Below are positions 11,677 through 23,050 of a stretch of DNA of 64,000 bases, in pieces (within the stretch, counting starts at the first letter, position 1; each line of letters starts with the position of its first letter). The notes under the pieces were generated by a model. The model ran no database searches, was not told the origin of the DNA, and was given only the letters and a program-made list of their open reading frames with translations. The DNA is taken from positions 58,290,516-58,354,515 of the forward strand of contig CM037783.1 of assembly GCA_021229015.1 (NCBI GenBank). Direction: 5' to 3'. The stretch comes from Solen grandis (lineage: Eukaryota > Mollusca > Bivalvia > Adapedonta > Solenidae). Both the position numbers and the translations under genes were made by a program.

Positions 11677-12140
11677 TCAGTTTATATTTTTTAACATGAC
11701 ACAATGAAGATCTGTCAGAAAAAATGAACAAGTGCAAAAAAGTGTTTGATTTAATAAACATAATGTTTAAACAAAGGCAAAGAAAAAACAACTTGAGTTT
11801 TGTGCAGACAGATTAAATATATATACAGGTTAACAGGAACAAGGATTATTACTGTCAGAAAGAAGTGATGAAGATAAACTTCAGAGATATGGTCTACTAC
11901 AACTTGTATATGTATACATGATCATCTTTTCCATTCATTTCACACACCTAATATGTACATAAATTTAATGCTGTTGTTGTTTTTTGTTGTTGTTTTCTTT
12001 CAACATAAAAATGGGCAATATTTAGAAAAAAAGAGAAAAATAAATATTAAAGAGTTTACAAACCTTAACTGTCCATACAACTTCTTCATTAGTTAAATAT
12101 ACAACTAATATATTACATGTTTACATAATTTAGGGGGGGG

Positions 12141-12187
<47 letters not shown>

Positions 12188-12327
12188 GCTTATATTTTTT
12201 CTAGAAAAAAAAACAACAAAAAATAAGGTAACCATTTCAAAGGTTTCAAAGATTCAATTCTTTGCAAAAAGAATCAATATATACATTATGTTTGATGTTT
12301 TGCAATACCTTACAATGTATTAATAGT
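11677..12327. other. Non-coding AT-rich interval with (AT)n
   Basis: No gene is seen. An (AT)n microsatellite lies at about 12,143-12,184, preceded by a run of G. Pieces resemble low-complexity 3' flank sequence. Confidence 0.6.
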
Positions 12328-13860
12328 CTATAATGAGAGAAAAAAAAAAAGAAAAAAAAATATTTCTGATTTTCTCTCTTTCCGTCGAAAACGAAAAGGA
12401 AAGAGGAAGACGAAAAAGAGAATCATCTCCATACAACATATAAGCAAAGAATTTAAAACATGTGTAAGCAATATTTTAACATAGGCAGAATTTAGGAGGA
12501 AAAAGGAAACTAAAACCCTCACATCAATATTTATACAAATACAGTCGAACCCCGGTTACTCCACCAACTCTCATTCAAATACCCAGCGTCATTCGAAATA
12601 CTTCGTTGGTCCCGATCACTCTCCTTCTTATTTCTATATAAAAATATTTGGGTTATTCGAATTTGTACCATTCGAATACCTGGCCTCATCCGAAAAGATT
12701 TTTTGTCCCGTGCCAATCATTTCGTATGATTTTCGCACCCCCTTATCCGAAGTCGCTGACGAGCTTTAATTACCGGCGACATTTTGAAAACAAACAATGG
12801 AAAGGCGCGAATGTCAATTAATTGCCGAAATGAGTGGGAGACGGCCGCTTACAGTTTGCAAAAGTTGTTAGTTGATTGGATGTTTGTCCAGCAGATCAAT
12901 CATAAAGGTTATGATTAATGATTTAGATACCTGTGCAGTATTTCGGATACGCTGGAAAAAGAAGATTTACACAAGTGTAACAAGCAGACCACGATTACAT
13001 CGTTTTTTTAAATGAACATTTTGAGACGACGTTGATATCACGTGTATACATGTAGCTCCTGATGAATGATTATGTATGTATTGGTGTATGCATTGGTTAT
13101 GTAACATTTATGCAGAAAAAGATTAATTTTGTCAAAGAAATATCATTTATCTATTGCTGTTTTCAAGACGACGTTGATAGTGCATACATGTAGTCGCTTG
13201 TGATTTAGTCAGACCTGAAAAAAATGTACATGTATGTATCTTGGTTATTGACGTATGCATTGATTGTCTTTTTATCGATATCTTTTATGGATAAAAAGAT
13301 GGAAGTTGTAAAATAAAAGTTAATTAATCTATATTCGTTTTCATTTACGCTCCTAAATCGTAATACCATATTTTAATAAGAGTACTTTATATATTACGTT
13401 CACTGCATGAAAAAGTGGGTGGGATGGGTTTTTGTTCCAACGGTCGACATGGTTTGGGTTATTCGAAACCATGCCTTACTCGAAATAAAACGCCAATCCC
13501 CATGATTTCGAATAACCGGGATTCGACTGTACTCCCTATTCTGGAAAATAAGATGCAGGGAAAAAGTTTCGTCCATTTACAGCATTATGTTAAAAAGATG
13601 TTAACTTAGGTATCGTATAGTATAAAAGAGTACTTTGACATTTTATAAGGACCAAAAACAATAAGAATAAAAACGAAAATGGGGGGTCCAATATGAATGA
13701 TCATTATTGCCTTTAAATTATCAACACACATCTTGAGTTTGAGCCGTCATCACTTGCATATTCAAGGACATAGTCTTTTAACATATAATGGGCCTAAATT
13801 ATGGACATGAAAAGAAAAAAGAAAGCTATATAATCTTGACAACTAATGTTTTCACTTTTG
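12328..13860. repeat. Duplicated host segment, copy 1 (carrying a Tigger-like insertion)
   Basis: Landmarks here (CTCTCTTTCCG, AAAGAGAATCATCTCCATACA, TATTTATACAAAT, TATTCTGGAAAATAAGA, GGACCAAAAACAATAA, CAATATGAATGATCAT, AAAGCTATATAATCTTGAC) recur in the same order at 13,930-14,280 and then at 26,580-26,800. The two copies have diverged by substitutions and indels but align throughout. Copy 1 is complete except for the 988-bp insert at 12,542-13,529. Confidence 0.7.
12542..13529. mobile_element. pogo/Tigger-like non-autonomous DNA transposon
   Basis: The terminal inverted repeats are CAGTCGAACCCCGGTTA at the left and, read inward from the right end, CAGTCGAATCCCGGTTATTCG. Target-site TA dinucleotides lie at 12,540-12,541 and 13,530-13,531. 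The TA duplication and CAGTCGAA-type ends fit the pogo/Tigger branch of Tc1/mariner. No open frame with a transposase DDD domain is present, so it would depend on an autonomous relative. The paralogous copy near 14,165-14,180 has a single TA and no insert. Confidence 0.8.
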
Positions 13861-13929
13861 GATAGAATGGCCAGAAAAAAAAAGAGAAGTTAACAAATCA
13901 ACACAGTCATAGTGAGTATGTGTTCATAG

Positions 13930-14280
13930 TATTTAGAGAAAAATTTCCATTCTCACATTGATATTCCTAACTTTCTCTCTTTTTGATGAAAATGAACGGA
14001 AAGAGAAACATAAAAAAGAGAATTATTTCCATACAGCATTACAGCATATAAGCAAAATATTTCTAACATGTGAAGGTAATATTTTAAAATATTATAAGCA
14101 GTACTTATGAGAAAAAAAAAGAAAAAAAAAAAGGCGGGAACAGCACCCTATCATTAATATTTATACAAATACTATCTATTCTGGAAGAAAAGAAGCAGTA
14201 AAAAAAAAAAAAAAAAAAAGTATCATATCCATATTTATGGCTTTGTGGTATAAAGAAGAGTAGACCAAAAACAATAATAA
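13930..14280. repeat. Duplicated host segment, copy 2, left part
   Basis: It matches 12,328-12,541 plus 13,530-13,660 and holds the empty site of the Tigger-like element (TTTATACAAATACTATCTATTCTGG at 14,160-14,184, shown in two overlapping pieces by TTTATACAAATAC and CTATTCTGG). It breaks off at about 14,280, in the phrase ACCAAAAACAATAATAA. The rest of the copy resumes at 26,580. Confidence 0.65.
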
Positions 14281-14507
14281 CTAGATTTCATTCGTTGATA
14301 CGAATGATAGGACTTTCTGCAACATTTTGAAATGTAAAGATTAATACCGTTAGAAAAAATATATGTTATATTTCCTACCTTTTACTCTTTTTTTTTCGTA
14401 TGGACTTCTCATGCATGAAATTTGTGAAGTAAGCCATATGTCGAAAATAAATAAATCTTTATTTTGATATCGCTTTCTTATAACTTGACCAATTTTAATT
14501 GTTGTTG
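14281..14507 (+). mobile_element. Family D element head
   Basis: AACTAGATTTCATTCG, a four-base spacer and CGAATGATAGGACTTTCTGC form the family D head; CATTCG/CGAATG is a small stem. The same head occurs at 19,088, at 23,051 and, inverted, at 48,888-48,935. The core here is short and AT-rich before a SINE interrupts it. Confidence 0.65.
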
Positions 14508-14722
14508 TTGCTGTTGTTGTATTGGGGTTTACCGTCGCTGTGATAGTATGTCAATCATATAGAGACGTCGAGCTAATTACAGGTGGGGAAAGACCCCGAG
14601 TACACAGAGATACGCGGATATAACCACCGACCTACCGCAAGCCAGCTGGAAGGCTTCCTCACATGAAAAATCCGAAGTCCCTACCGGAATTCGAACCCAC
14701 AGCGGTGAGGGGCTGAGAGATT
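14508..14722 (-). mobile_element. tRNA-derived SINE, type 2
   Basis: Read on the minus strand, GGTTCGAATTCC fits a tRNA B box (RNA polymerase III internal promoter). A conserved body follows and then a (CAA)n-type tail (TTGTTGTTGCTGTTGTTG on plus). The A-box side is short or lost. It differs in its body from the SINEs at 17.4, 29.1 and 57.0 kb. Confidence 0.6.
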
Positions 14723-15015
14723 CCAAGTTTAGTATTCTAGGTACCAAAATAAATGTCCTGAAAATCCCTACAATTCAATTGTAGCATATTTGGGTCTAGT
14801 TTTATAGGTTTTCAAAATATAAGCAATTAAACTTAAAACTATTAATTCTGCACATCATAATTCTTTTTTTTTTAATTTCGTGTACAGTCGCGGGAATAAA
14901 ACCGTAAATGCTACCATGCAATAGATTCGTCGACGCGTGTAGCCTCGTGAGTTAAATTTCAATAATGCTTGTACATACGATGGAGACGACTGTATTCGTT
15001 ATAGTTAGTGTTTAT

Positions 15016-15091
15016 TAAGAGAGAACTTAACAGTTAAGAAGCCGGAACGAGCTAGCGAGTGACGGCTTCTTAACTGTTAAATTCTCTCTTA
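15016..15091. repeat. Near-perfect hairpin, 29-bp arms
   Basis: The arms at 15,016-15,044 and 15,063-15,091 are inverted copies with one mismatch (TAAGAGAGAA...AAGAAGCCG), separated by an 18-nt loop that itself contains GAGCTAGCGAG. It lies just outside an outer inverted repeat (15,089-15,113 with 16,492-16,514). Confidence 0.85.
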
Positions 15092-16514
15092 GTGTTTGAA
15101 ATTATATTTTGTCCAATGAAATCATTCCATTTTTCCAAAATTTTGTCTCCATTTAATTCATTTAATCGGAATCAATTTGTCACTAAACACTTTTCCGCTA
15201 AATCAACTGATCAATTTAAAACCAGCTTCAAGCACCTTCACTGCGCATGTGCGTCAAGATGTGTCGAGAAGCGGAGCTTAATGTGTTCACCAAAATAGAT
15301 TAAGACCACAATTACCTGCCCTTGGTTACCGGATGTGCCTACACAGAAAATGAGTGACCCTATTTAATGCTGAATTAAGGTGAGATTTTGACTGAAAGAC
15401 ATGCAATAAAGGATTGAATTCTACAGAACAGTTAAAATAGTCATAAAATGCCCAATTTGGAGGCCTTATTGCACAACAATCTTAATAGTTTAGCATTACT
15501 AAGGGGGAATTTTTGAGAAAATTGGCGTGAAATGGCCGACCGGTGCACTAAATTCATACGCATGTTATTTGGCCTTAAATAGGTCAAAAAGTAGTCGGGT
15601 GACTCCATGTTTAAAATGTACAGAATTATTTCTCTTGAATAGATCTATCTAATGAGGGTAAGTTAGGATGCCAATGTCCCTTACAGAAATTGTCATTTGT
15701 ATATATGCTTATATAGAACATATAGTAAATTTAAATTGTGGTCTTAGTCCACGCATGTGTAACGTGTTACAGGGATTTTTGATGTGAACGCATGAACATC
15801 GACAAAAAATAATACACAGCAACCATAGAGAACAAACATTTACTCACCAGGATTCTGATTAATCCAAAATAACAAAAGAACTCTACCCTTCCGCTTAGTT
15901 TAGTTTAAACATGTATTATTGCCTAAGTAATGATGATACAACATTGAAGATTTTAAAAAAATAAGTAAGAGGGTTTGACCACAAGTTCTAACAACATTAG
16001 TATCGGTCATCGCTTTAAAGACACTTGTGTAATTTCAATGTCTACACATGTTAACACAGAATGAGCAATATATAACTAATTACTAAACAAAGCGATTAAG
16101 TAAATATCCGATTAAATAAATTCAAATTGAAAAATGTATATAAATAATGAGAAGAGAAGAAAAAAAACACACTTACAAACAAGGGTTACTTAAATAAAAA
16201 AAAAATGTCCAAAACACAACATATATAGGTGCAGATATATGAACCTTTCTAAAGAGTATCTTTTATTCAAATTTCAATCACCACTTTTTTGCCGAAGAGA
16301 TCAAAGTCGGCTTCCGGTTCAATGCTCATTTGGAGCGTAGATCTACACAGATATACACAGCTAGAGCGACGCATTGACCTTTGACATAACATGTTACATG
16401 TCACGTGATGTAATTCACGCCGGGAACAGGTTGATAGGGCGGAGTCTAAAAAATCAATACTATATTTGGAATGTGAAACTGCGTTAAATTTCAAAACATA
16501 ATTTCAAACACTAA
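15089..16514. mobile_element. Possible foldback/TIR element
   Basis: The ends are inverted copies: TTAGTGTTTGAAATTATATT at the left, and TTAGTGTTTGAAATTATGTT read inward from the right. Each end is flanked on its outer side by a separate hairpin (15,016-15,091 and 16,513-16,620). The inside is non-coding. I see no target duplication next to these inner ends, so the true element may include the hairpins. The transposon class is unknown. Confidence 0.5.
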
Positions 16515-16620
16515 GTAGGTTAGTGTTATTTAGTAAGCATTAGGTCCATTAAATCGGTGTGGCGCGGCAAAGCCGATCTAAAGGACTTAATGCTTACTAA
16601 AAAAACACTAACCTATACTT
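16513..16620. repeat. Hairpin with about 45-bp arms
   Basis: AAGTAGGTTAGTG...AAATCGG at 16,513-16,557 is inverted at 16,573-16,620, with a GC-rich loop (TGTGGCGCGGCAAAG) and a few mismatches. It is similar in design to the hairpin at 15,016-15,091. Confidence 0.8.
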
Positions 16621-16625
16621 AATTA

Positions 16626-17060
16626 ACACTGAGTTTGCCCCGCCCTATTACTACGTTATGCTGCTATATTAGAAGATGGCGCCATATAAGTGTTACGTCA
16701 GCGTGTTGTTAAAGTATTCACACACGTGCACGTGCTTTCCAAATATGGATGTAACACATAAATTTCGCGCATTTTTTTACCGTCGGCTCATTTATTTTTC
16801 AGATTTCAATCAATTTATGTGATGGCTGTTTTTTTTATTTATTTATCTTGTTTGAATTAGTGGAGAAATCAGAAAATATCAACTGATTGACATTAAGGAA
16901 AGAACGAAATATGTAAAAAATAATCGTTTAAAAAAGTCGGTGTCAGCGGAAGATATTAAGGCTAGGAATACCCCGGAAATACCAAATCAAACGAGATAAC
17001 ACATGATCTGTAAGTTGTTTAAAAACGTTATATCAATTATTCAATTCTTGTATTTACCAA
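16626..17060. other. Non-coding interval
   Basis: No gene or repeat family is recognised. It includes GGCGCCATATAAG and CACGTGCACGTG near 16,678-16,735. Confidence 0.4.
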
Positions 17061-17308
17061 AATCGTAAACATAGGTACGGGTATAGCTCCCTTGGTTGGC
17101 GCTCAGCTTAATAAGGGTAGTTCTAGGACTGATGGCCCGGTGTCCGGATAATGTGACTGGGTGTGGTATCATGCCAACTGTCTATGACGTGATACTGTGC
17201 AGTGTGACAACACTACATTTGTCTCAAGTAGACATTGTCTCCAAAAGACTTAAATACTGTCGGTGGGACGTTAAACCTAATAAACTATACTTGTATTTTA
17301 GTATTTAA
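17061..17308 (+). mobile_element. SINE type 1, 5'-truncated
   Basis: It matches the body and tail of the full SINE at 57,031 (TATAGCTCCCTTG, GCGCTCAGC, GACTGGGTGTGGTATCATG, GTCGGTGGGACGTTAAACC) but lacks the tRNA-like head with A and B boxes. It is in the opposite orientation to the full copy 120 bp downstream. Confidence 0.75.
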
Positions 17309-17427
17309 TTTAGCATCTTTTTCTTTCCTTAGGAGTCCCTTTGCAATTTTTTTTCCGAAACTCCTCATTCTTATGTAAATGTTTATCTATAAACATAATT
17401 ATTTAAGCAACTTTAATTAATATTTAC

Positions 17428-17715
17428 ATTAACGTCCCACCGACAGTAATTCAGCCAGTCACGATGTCTACTTCATGCGGGTATAGGACTACCACACTGC
17501 AGTATCACGCCGTAGACATGTGGCATGATACCACACCCAGTCACATCATCCTGATACCGCGCTAACCAGTCCTGCAAATACCCTTATATGCTGAGCGCCA
17601 AGCAACGGAGCCATAACGGTACCATTTTTTACGACTTTGGTATGTCGGGTCGGGGATCGAACCCACGACCTTCCGCTCCCGAGGCAGACGCTCTAACCAC
17701 TCTGCCACCGGAAAG
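17428..17715 (-). mobile_element. SINE type 1, full length
   Basis: On the minus strand it starts CCGGTGGCAGAGTGGTTAGA (A-box region TGGCAGAGTGG), has B box GGTTCGATCCC, the conserved central region with GACTGGGTGTGGTATCATG, and ends with GTCGGTGGGACGTTAAT. The tRNA-like promoter means RNA polymerase III transcription; LINE machinery would be needed to move it. Confidence 0.8.
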
Positions 17716-19087
17716 GGTACGCTTGTTTAGCTAGTAATATCAATATGATATAAGTAAAAAGTTTTTTGCAATTTGTATGACTAATACATAGCTGTAAACT
17801 TACATATTTTCCGAAAATGCTTCAATTAACGTGAAAGCGAAAGTAGGATATTTCTCGAAAATTCTTACACTTGGGTTTATATTCGTATTTTTGATGTAAC
17901 TTCCTTATACTTTAATCAATTTTAAAATTCTAGGTACCAAAATAATCGTCTCTACATCTCACTTGCTTAAGGTTTGGACTTATTTCTAATGAGCTTTGAG
18001 ATATAATCATGAATTTTGAAAAAGTACTAACTGAAATTTTTAAATTTAATCGTCTGAAAATTCTCTACATTTCACATGCTTTATGTTTAGGAATATTACT
18101 AATACTTTTTGAGATACAAGGTCTTAAACCACCTGAAAAATGTAAAAAATTACCAAAGCTACATACACGAATTTCGTCTTTTTCCCCATTACTCCATCAA
18201 TCTTTGGCCAATCATTAAAGTTTAGGCATCAAAAGAACGGCCAAACATTGCTCTACAAATAATATCCATCATCATATTTTGAAAAATCAAAGGTTTTCGA
18301 GGTATAAACTGTTAAACATACTGGGGGTTACCAAATTTTCATTTTCCGCCATAACTCAACCGATTCAACCCCGATCATCAAAAACTAAATATCATCTGAA
18401 AGGTCTTTCTAAACACTACAAATTGTACGCATAGTGTCTCGATAGAATATTTACCGTTTTTGAGATATTTAAGGCCGAAGAAAAAGCCGATAATTGATAT
18501 ATGACCTTGACCTTTGGGATTTTCCGGAAACGAAAGTGACATGGCTCCATAAAATCTAATGATGCATTTTCAGACAAAATTTCAAGCAGATCACACAAAA
18601 TTAAATCCTACAGGGCTTAAAACCCGTTAAGTTTTAATACGAAAGTTTTAATAGCATTATGACGTCATGTGACGTCATATGGCGATCATCTTTTCAGAAT
18701 GTAAAGAAGACCTAAAGACTAATATTCAGTCCAAATATCAGCTTTCTAGCTCTTCTGGAAGCGATTTTATACGAATCTTGGATTCGCCATAAAACCTTTG
18801 CCTTTTCGAATTTGGAAACATGGACACCGAAAGGCACAACTAGAGCCTAACATACACATTCTGTGAAATTTTGATGAAAATCGGTCCAGAAATAATGGCT
18901 GTAGACCGCGTACAAACTTTTTCACCTGACGTCGAATCTGACGTTATATGACGTCATATGAATATGAAATTCATTGCATCCGAAAGCTCATGGTTTGAAA
19001 TATATGCCATAAATTTTCATTGTTCTGAGTCAATGGCAACACCTCAAAATAAACACAAATATAAGAGGAAGAAAAAAAGAATAATAA
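17716..19087 (+). repeat. Family D core units (left block)
   Basis: Its phrases are shared with 20,643-25,057 and, inverted, with 47.2-49.9 kb: GATATTTGAGATATTTAAGG-type lines, GACCTTGACCTTTGGGATTTTCCGG, and ATGACGTCATGTGACGTCAT at 18,659-18,680. The unit ends with TAAGAGGAAGAAAAAAAGAATAATAAG just before a family D head. No protein is encoded. Confidence 0.6.
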
Positions 19088-22000
19088 GAACTAGATGTCA
19101 TTCGTTTAAACGAATGATAGGACTTTCTGCAACATCTGCTTTATATAGTATATATAGAAGATGACATAATAGATAATCTGTCCAAATTGCAACTTTCTAT
19201 CTCCTCTATTTCTATATAAAATAGCACAAATAGAACACATTCTGTGAATTTTAATAAAAGTCCGCCCATATCTTGCACATGTAGTTTACATACAAAATTT
19301 ATACTATGTCATATGACATGGAAGAACAAGAGCTCCGCTGACAGCGGGGCAATATACGCCCGAAGGTATGTATTGTCAGGGAATATCCTAAGACAAAAAG
19401 GATAAGCACAAACATGTATATATAAAGTATTATTTCAACAAGAAGGATTGGCAATGTTAATCTTCAAGGGCTTTATTATAACAGTGGCTACAAATAGGTT
19501 TTTCATGTTTCTTATTATGTGAATAGTGCTTTAATCAAGAGTTACCTCATTACCAGCTAACCCAACATAGTTTATGGTCAGTGTAATATGCTTCTTTGGT
19601 TCCACATATACAGTCTTCAATGTTGGTGAATATGAGGTCAATTGTGGAGTTATTATCTGTGGTTGGACCTGTCATGATCTGTTTGAAGCGGACACAAACA
19701 AAAATACTAACTTAGCACCAGTTAAGATATTTGACCTTAAATTGTGACCTTGACCTTAAACCTAGCCATCTGAAAGCTATGTTCTGCACATCCTCTCACT
19801 CTGGGTGATACTTCTGCCAAATAGTTTCCATTTACATCCAGCAGGTCAAAAGATACAGAGCGGACACAAATATACTTACTTTGCTCCAGTTAAGATATTT
19901 GACCTTGAATTGTGACCTTGACCTTGAACCTAGCCATCTGAAACCTATGTTCTGCACATCCTCTTACTGTGGGTGATACTTCTGCCAAATAGTTTCCATT
20001 TACATCCAGCAGGTCAAAAGATACAGAGCGGACACAAATAATACTAATTTTGCACCAGTTAAGATATTTGACCTTGAATTGTGACCTTGACCTTGAACCT
20101 AGCCATCTGAAACCTATGTTCTGCACATCCTCTTACTGTGGGTGATACTTCTGCCAAATAGTTTCCATTTACATCCAGCGGTCAAAAGATACAGAGCGGA
20201 CACAAAATACTATTTGCCCAGTTAAGATATTTGACCTTGAATTGTGACCTTGACCTTGAACCTAGCCATCTGAAACCTATGTTCTGCACATCCTCTTACT
20301 GTGGGTGATACTTCTGCCAAATAGTTTCCATTTACATCCAGCAGGTCAAAAGATACAGAGCGGACACAAAAATACTAATTTTGCACCAGTTAAGATATTT
20401 GACCTTGAATTGTGACCTTGACCTTGAACCTAGCCATCTGAAACCTATGTTCTGCACATCCTCTCACTCTGGGTGATACTTCTGCCAAATAGTTTTCATT
20501 TATATTAAGTGGTTCAAAAGATACAGAGCGGACACGAAATTGCTAACGGACGGACGGACAGACGGACGGACAGACGGACGGACGGACAGACGGACGGACG
20601 ACCAGCGGCATAACATAATACAGCCCTTCGGGCGTATAAAAATGAAACAGTGTTCAAATGTAAGTTTCTAACTTTCATCACACATAGAATTTCATCACTC
20701 CAGCTCAGTTGTAACCTTGTTTTATTTTAGCCTCAGTAGGAAGAAGTATAGAATATTTGTATAGTGCTATATCCTTTCGACACCTGTAACGTAGTTAAAC
20801 GTATTTAGCGATTTTGGCGTGTTTGGGCTTCCGTAGTTTTGCCATAAATTCCTGGAATTTCGAACTATGGTGATATTTTGAAAGGTAACATCCCAGCCTA
20901 CAAACTGATGCAATATGAATATCGTTAGCATAACAATGCAGTTTTTAGATGGTCTAAAATGTGGGGCTGCGTGTGAATTTTTCAAGGCTTGCAAACTGCT
21001 CGCTAGCTACATAGTGTTGCAAATACGGATTTTTGTCTTGTGCCGTTGTACATGTATTAACTTCAATGCTTATTTTGGAAACAGTCAACATTCGACAAAT
21101 TTTTTTTTTAAAAAATCAAGATATAGCCCATCAATTGCAATTTGATATTTATTTATTTATTTATTTTTTTTTTTAAGTTGTTGCGCAAGTATTTAAGCTT
21201 GGTGACCCCTGTGCGTGACCTTTTCCATATTTTTATGATGCATGATTATGAAATATCTTATTTTCCATGTAACTTTCTTATATGAAGTCCAATTTCAATA
21301 AACTTGGTACCGTTAGAAAGCTCTTAAAACATGCTACATTTTATACTCATAATGTATAAACTTATCTTCAGTCGTTTCTGAGATATTGACTGTTAAACCT
21401 CAAGAAAACAGCATATTATCAGCAAAATTAGCTTCATTTCATTTAGTTTTTTTGCTTATGACTTTGTATTGCGTAAACCAATTTTAATAAACTAAATATC
21501 TTTGGAAACGTCAATTATTCAGCTATAATTCTTATTCATACATATATTTACAAAAATCTATATTTATTGAGATATGGCTACATATATGCAGTAAGGGTGA
21601 AATCAAAATTTCCTCACGTGCCTAATACAATGTAACCCATAAAAATTTCATCGTCCTAGGGCTATTGCAACATATTAAAATAAGCGTTTAGTTAGGAAGA
21701 ATAAAAGAATAATAATAATAAACAAATGACATCACGTGACGTCATATGACGTTTATTTTCACATAATTGTTAAGACACCCAGAGACCTACTAACTGACAA
21801 AATTTCAACTTTCTATCTCAAATAGGACAGTTTTTATAAGCATTTAAATATTGACGTCATTGGTTCGAATCTTGGATCCGCCATATATGCTTGGACTTTT
21901 CGAATTTTGAAAAACGGACACCGGTATACACAATAAGAACGTAATATACACATTCTGTGAAAATTTGATGAAAATCGGTTCATAAACAATGGCTCTGGAC

Positions 22001-23050
22001 CGCATACAAACTTTTGTAGTCAATTTCAAATGTGACGTCACATGACGTCATAGGCATATGAAAATCAATGAAATCAAACTTTCAGCGACTGAAGCATGTG
22101 TCATTAAATTTTCATTGCCTTTCGACAATTTCAACATATAGAAATACTCTTGTTAATATTAGAAATACATTATCATATAATGACGTCACGTGACGTCATA
22201 TGACATTTTTTTCACAAAATGTTTAAAACTTCTAGAGACCTATACTGACCAAATCTCAACTTTCTATCTTAAATAGGACAGATTTTATAAGCATTTAAAA
22301 AATTTACGACCTTGGTTCGAATCTTGGAATCGCTATAGATCCATGGACTTTTCGAATTTTGAAAAACGGACACCGGGATGCACAACTATAACTTAATATA
22401 CACAATCTGTGAAAATTTGATGAAAATCGGTTCACAAACAATGACTGTAGACCGCGTACAAACTTTTGTAGTCAATTTCAAATGTGACGTGTCATAGGCT
22501 TCTGAAAATCATTGAAATCAAAATTTCAGCGTCTGATTCATTTGTCATTAAATTTTCATTGTCCTTCGATAATTTCAACATATAGAAATATTCTTGTTAA
22601 TATTAGAAATACATTATCATATAATGACGTCACGTGACGTCATTTGACATTTATTTTCAAAATTTAAAAAAAATTTCTATCTTAAATAGGACAGATTTTA
22701 TAAGCATTTAAAAATTTACGACCTTGGTTCGAATCTTGGATTCGCTATAGAACCATGGACTTTTCGAATTTTGAAAAACGGACACCGGGATGCACAACTA
22801 GAACTTAATATACACAATCTGTGAAAATTTGATGAAAATCGGTTCACAAACAATGGCTGTAGACCGCGTACAAACTTTTGTAGCATATTTCAACTGTGAC
22901 GTCATATGACGTCATAGGCATATGAAAATCATAGAAATCAAAATTTCATCACGTGACTAATAAGTCAAAAAAATTTCATCGTCCTAGGAGTATTGCAACA
23001 TAGAAAAATAAGCGTTTAGTTAGGAAGAAAAAAAGAATAATAATAATAAT
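19088..23050 (+). mobile_element. Family D element with tandem CRE-rich core, interrupted by a family B element
   Basis: The head at 19,088-19,134 (CATTCG...CGAATG, AGGACTTTCTGCAAC) is followed by core units of about 440-470 bp. Each unit has CTTTCTATCT, CTTGGTTCGAATCTTGGATTCG, GAACCATGGACTTTTCGAATT, GAAAATTTGATGAAAATCGG, CCGCGTACAAACTTTTG and pairs of TGACGTCA. A family B element is inserted at 19,325-20,642. A (TTTA)n run lies at 21,146-21,166. Confidence 0.6.
19325..20642 (+). mobile_element. Family B short element with five tandem units
   Basis: The head AACAAGAGCTCCGCTGACAGC is followed by subterminal ATACGCCCGAAGG. The core has five units of about 165-175 bp, each with TTGACCTTGAATTGTGACC, TCTGAAACCTATGTTCTGC and AGATACAGAGCGGACAC. 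Then come (GACGGACGGACA)n and the tail CCCTTCGGGCGTATAAAAA, whose CCTTCGGGCGTAT is the inverted form of the subterminal head motif. Confidence 0.75.
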
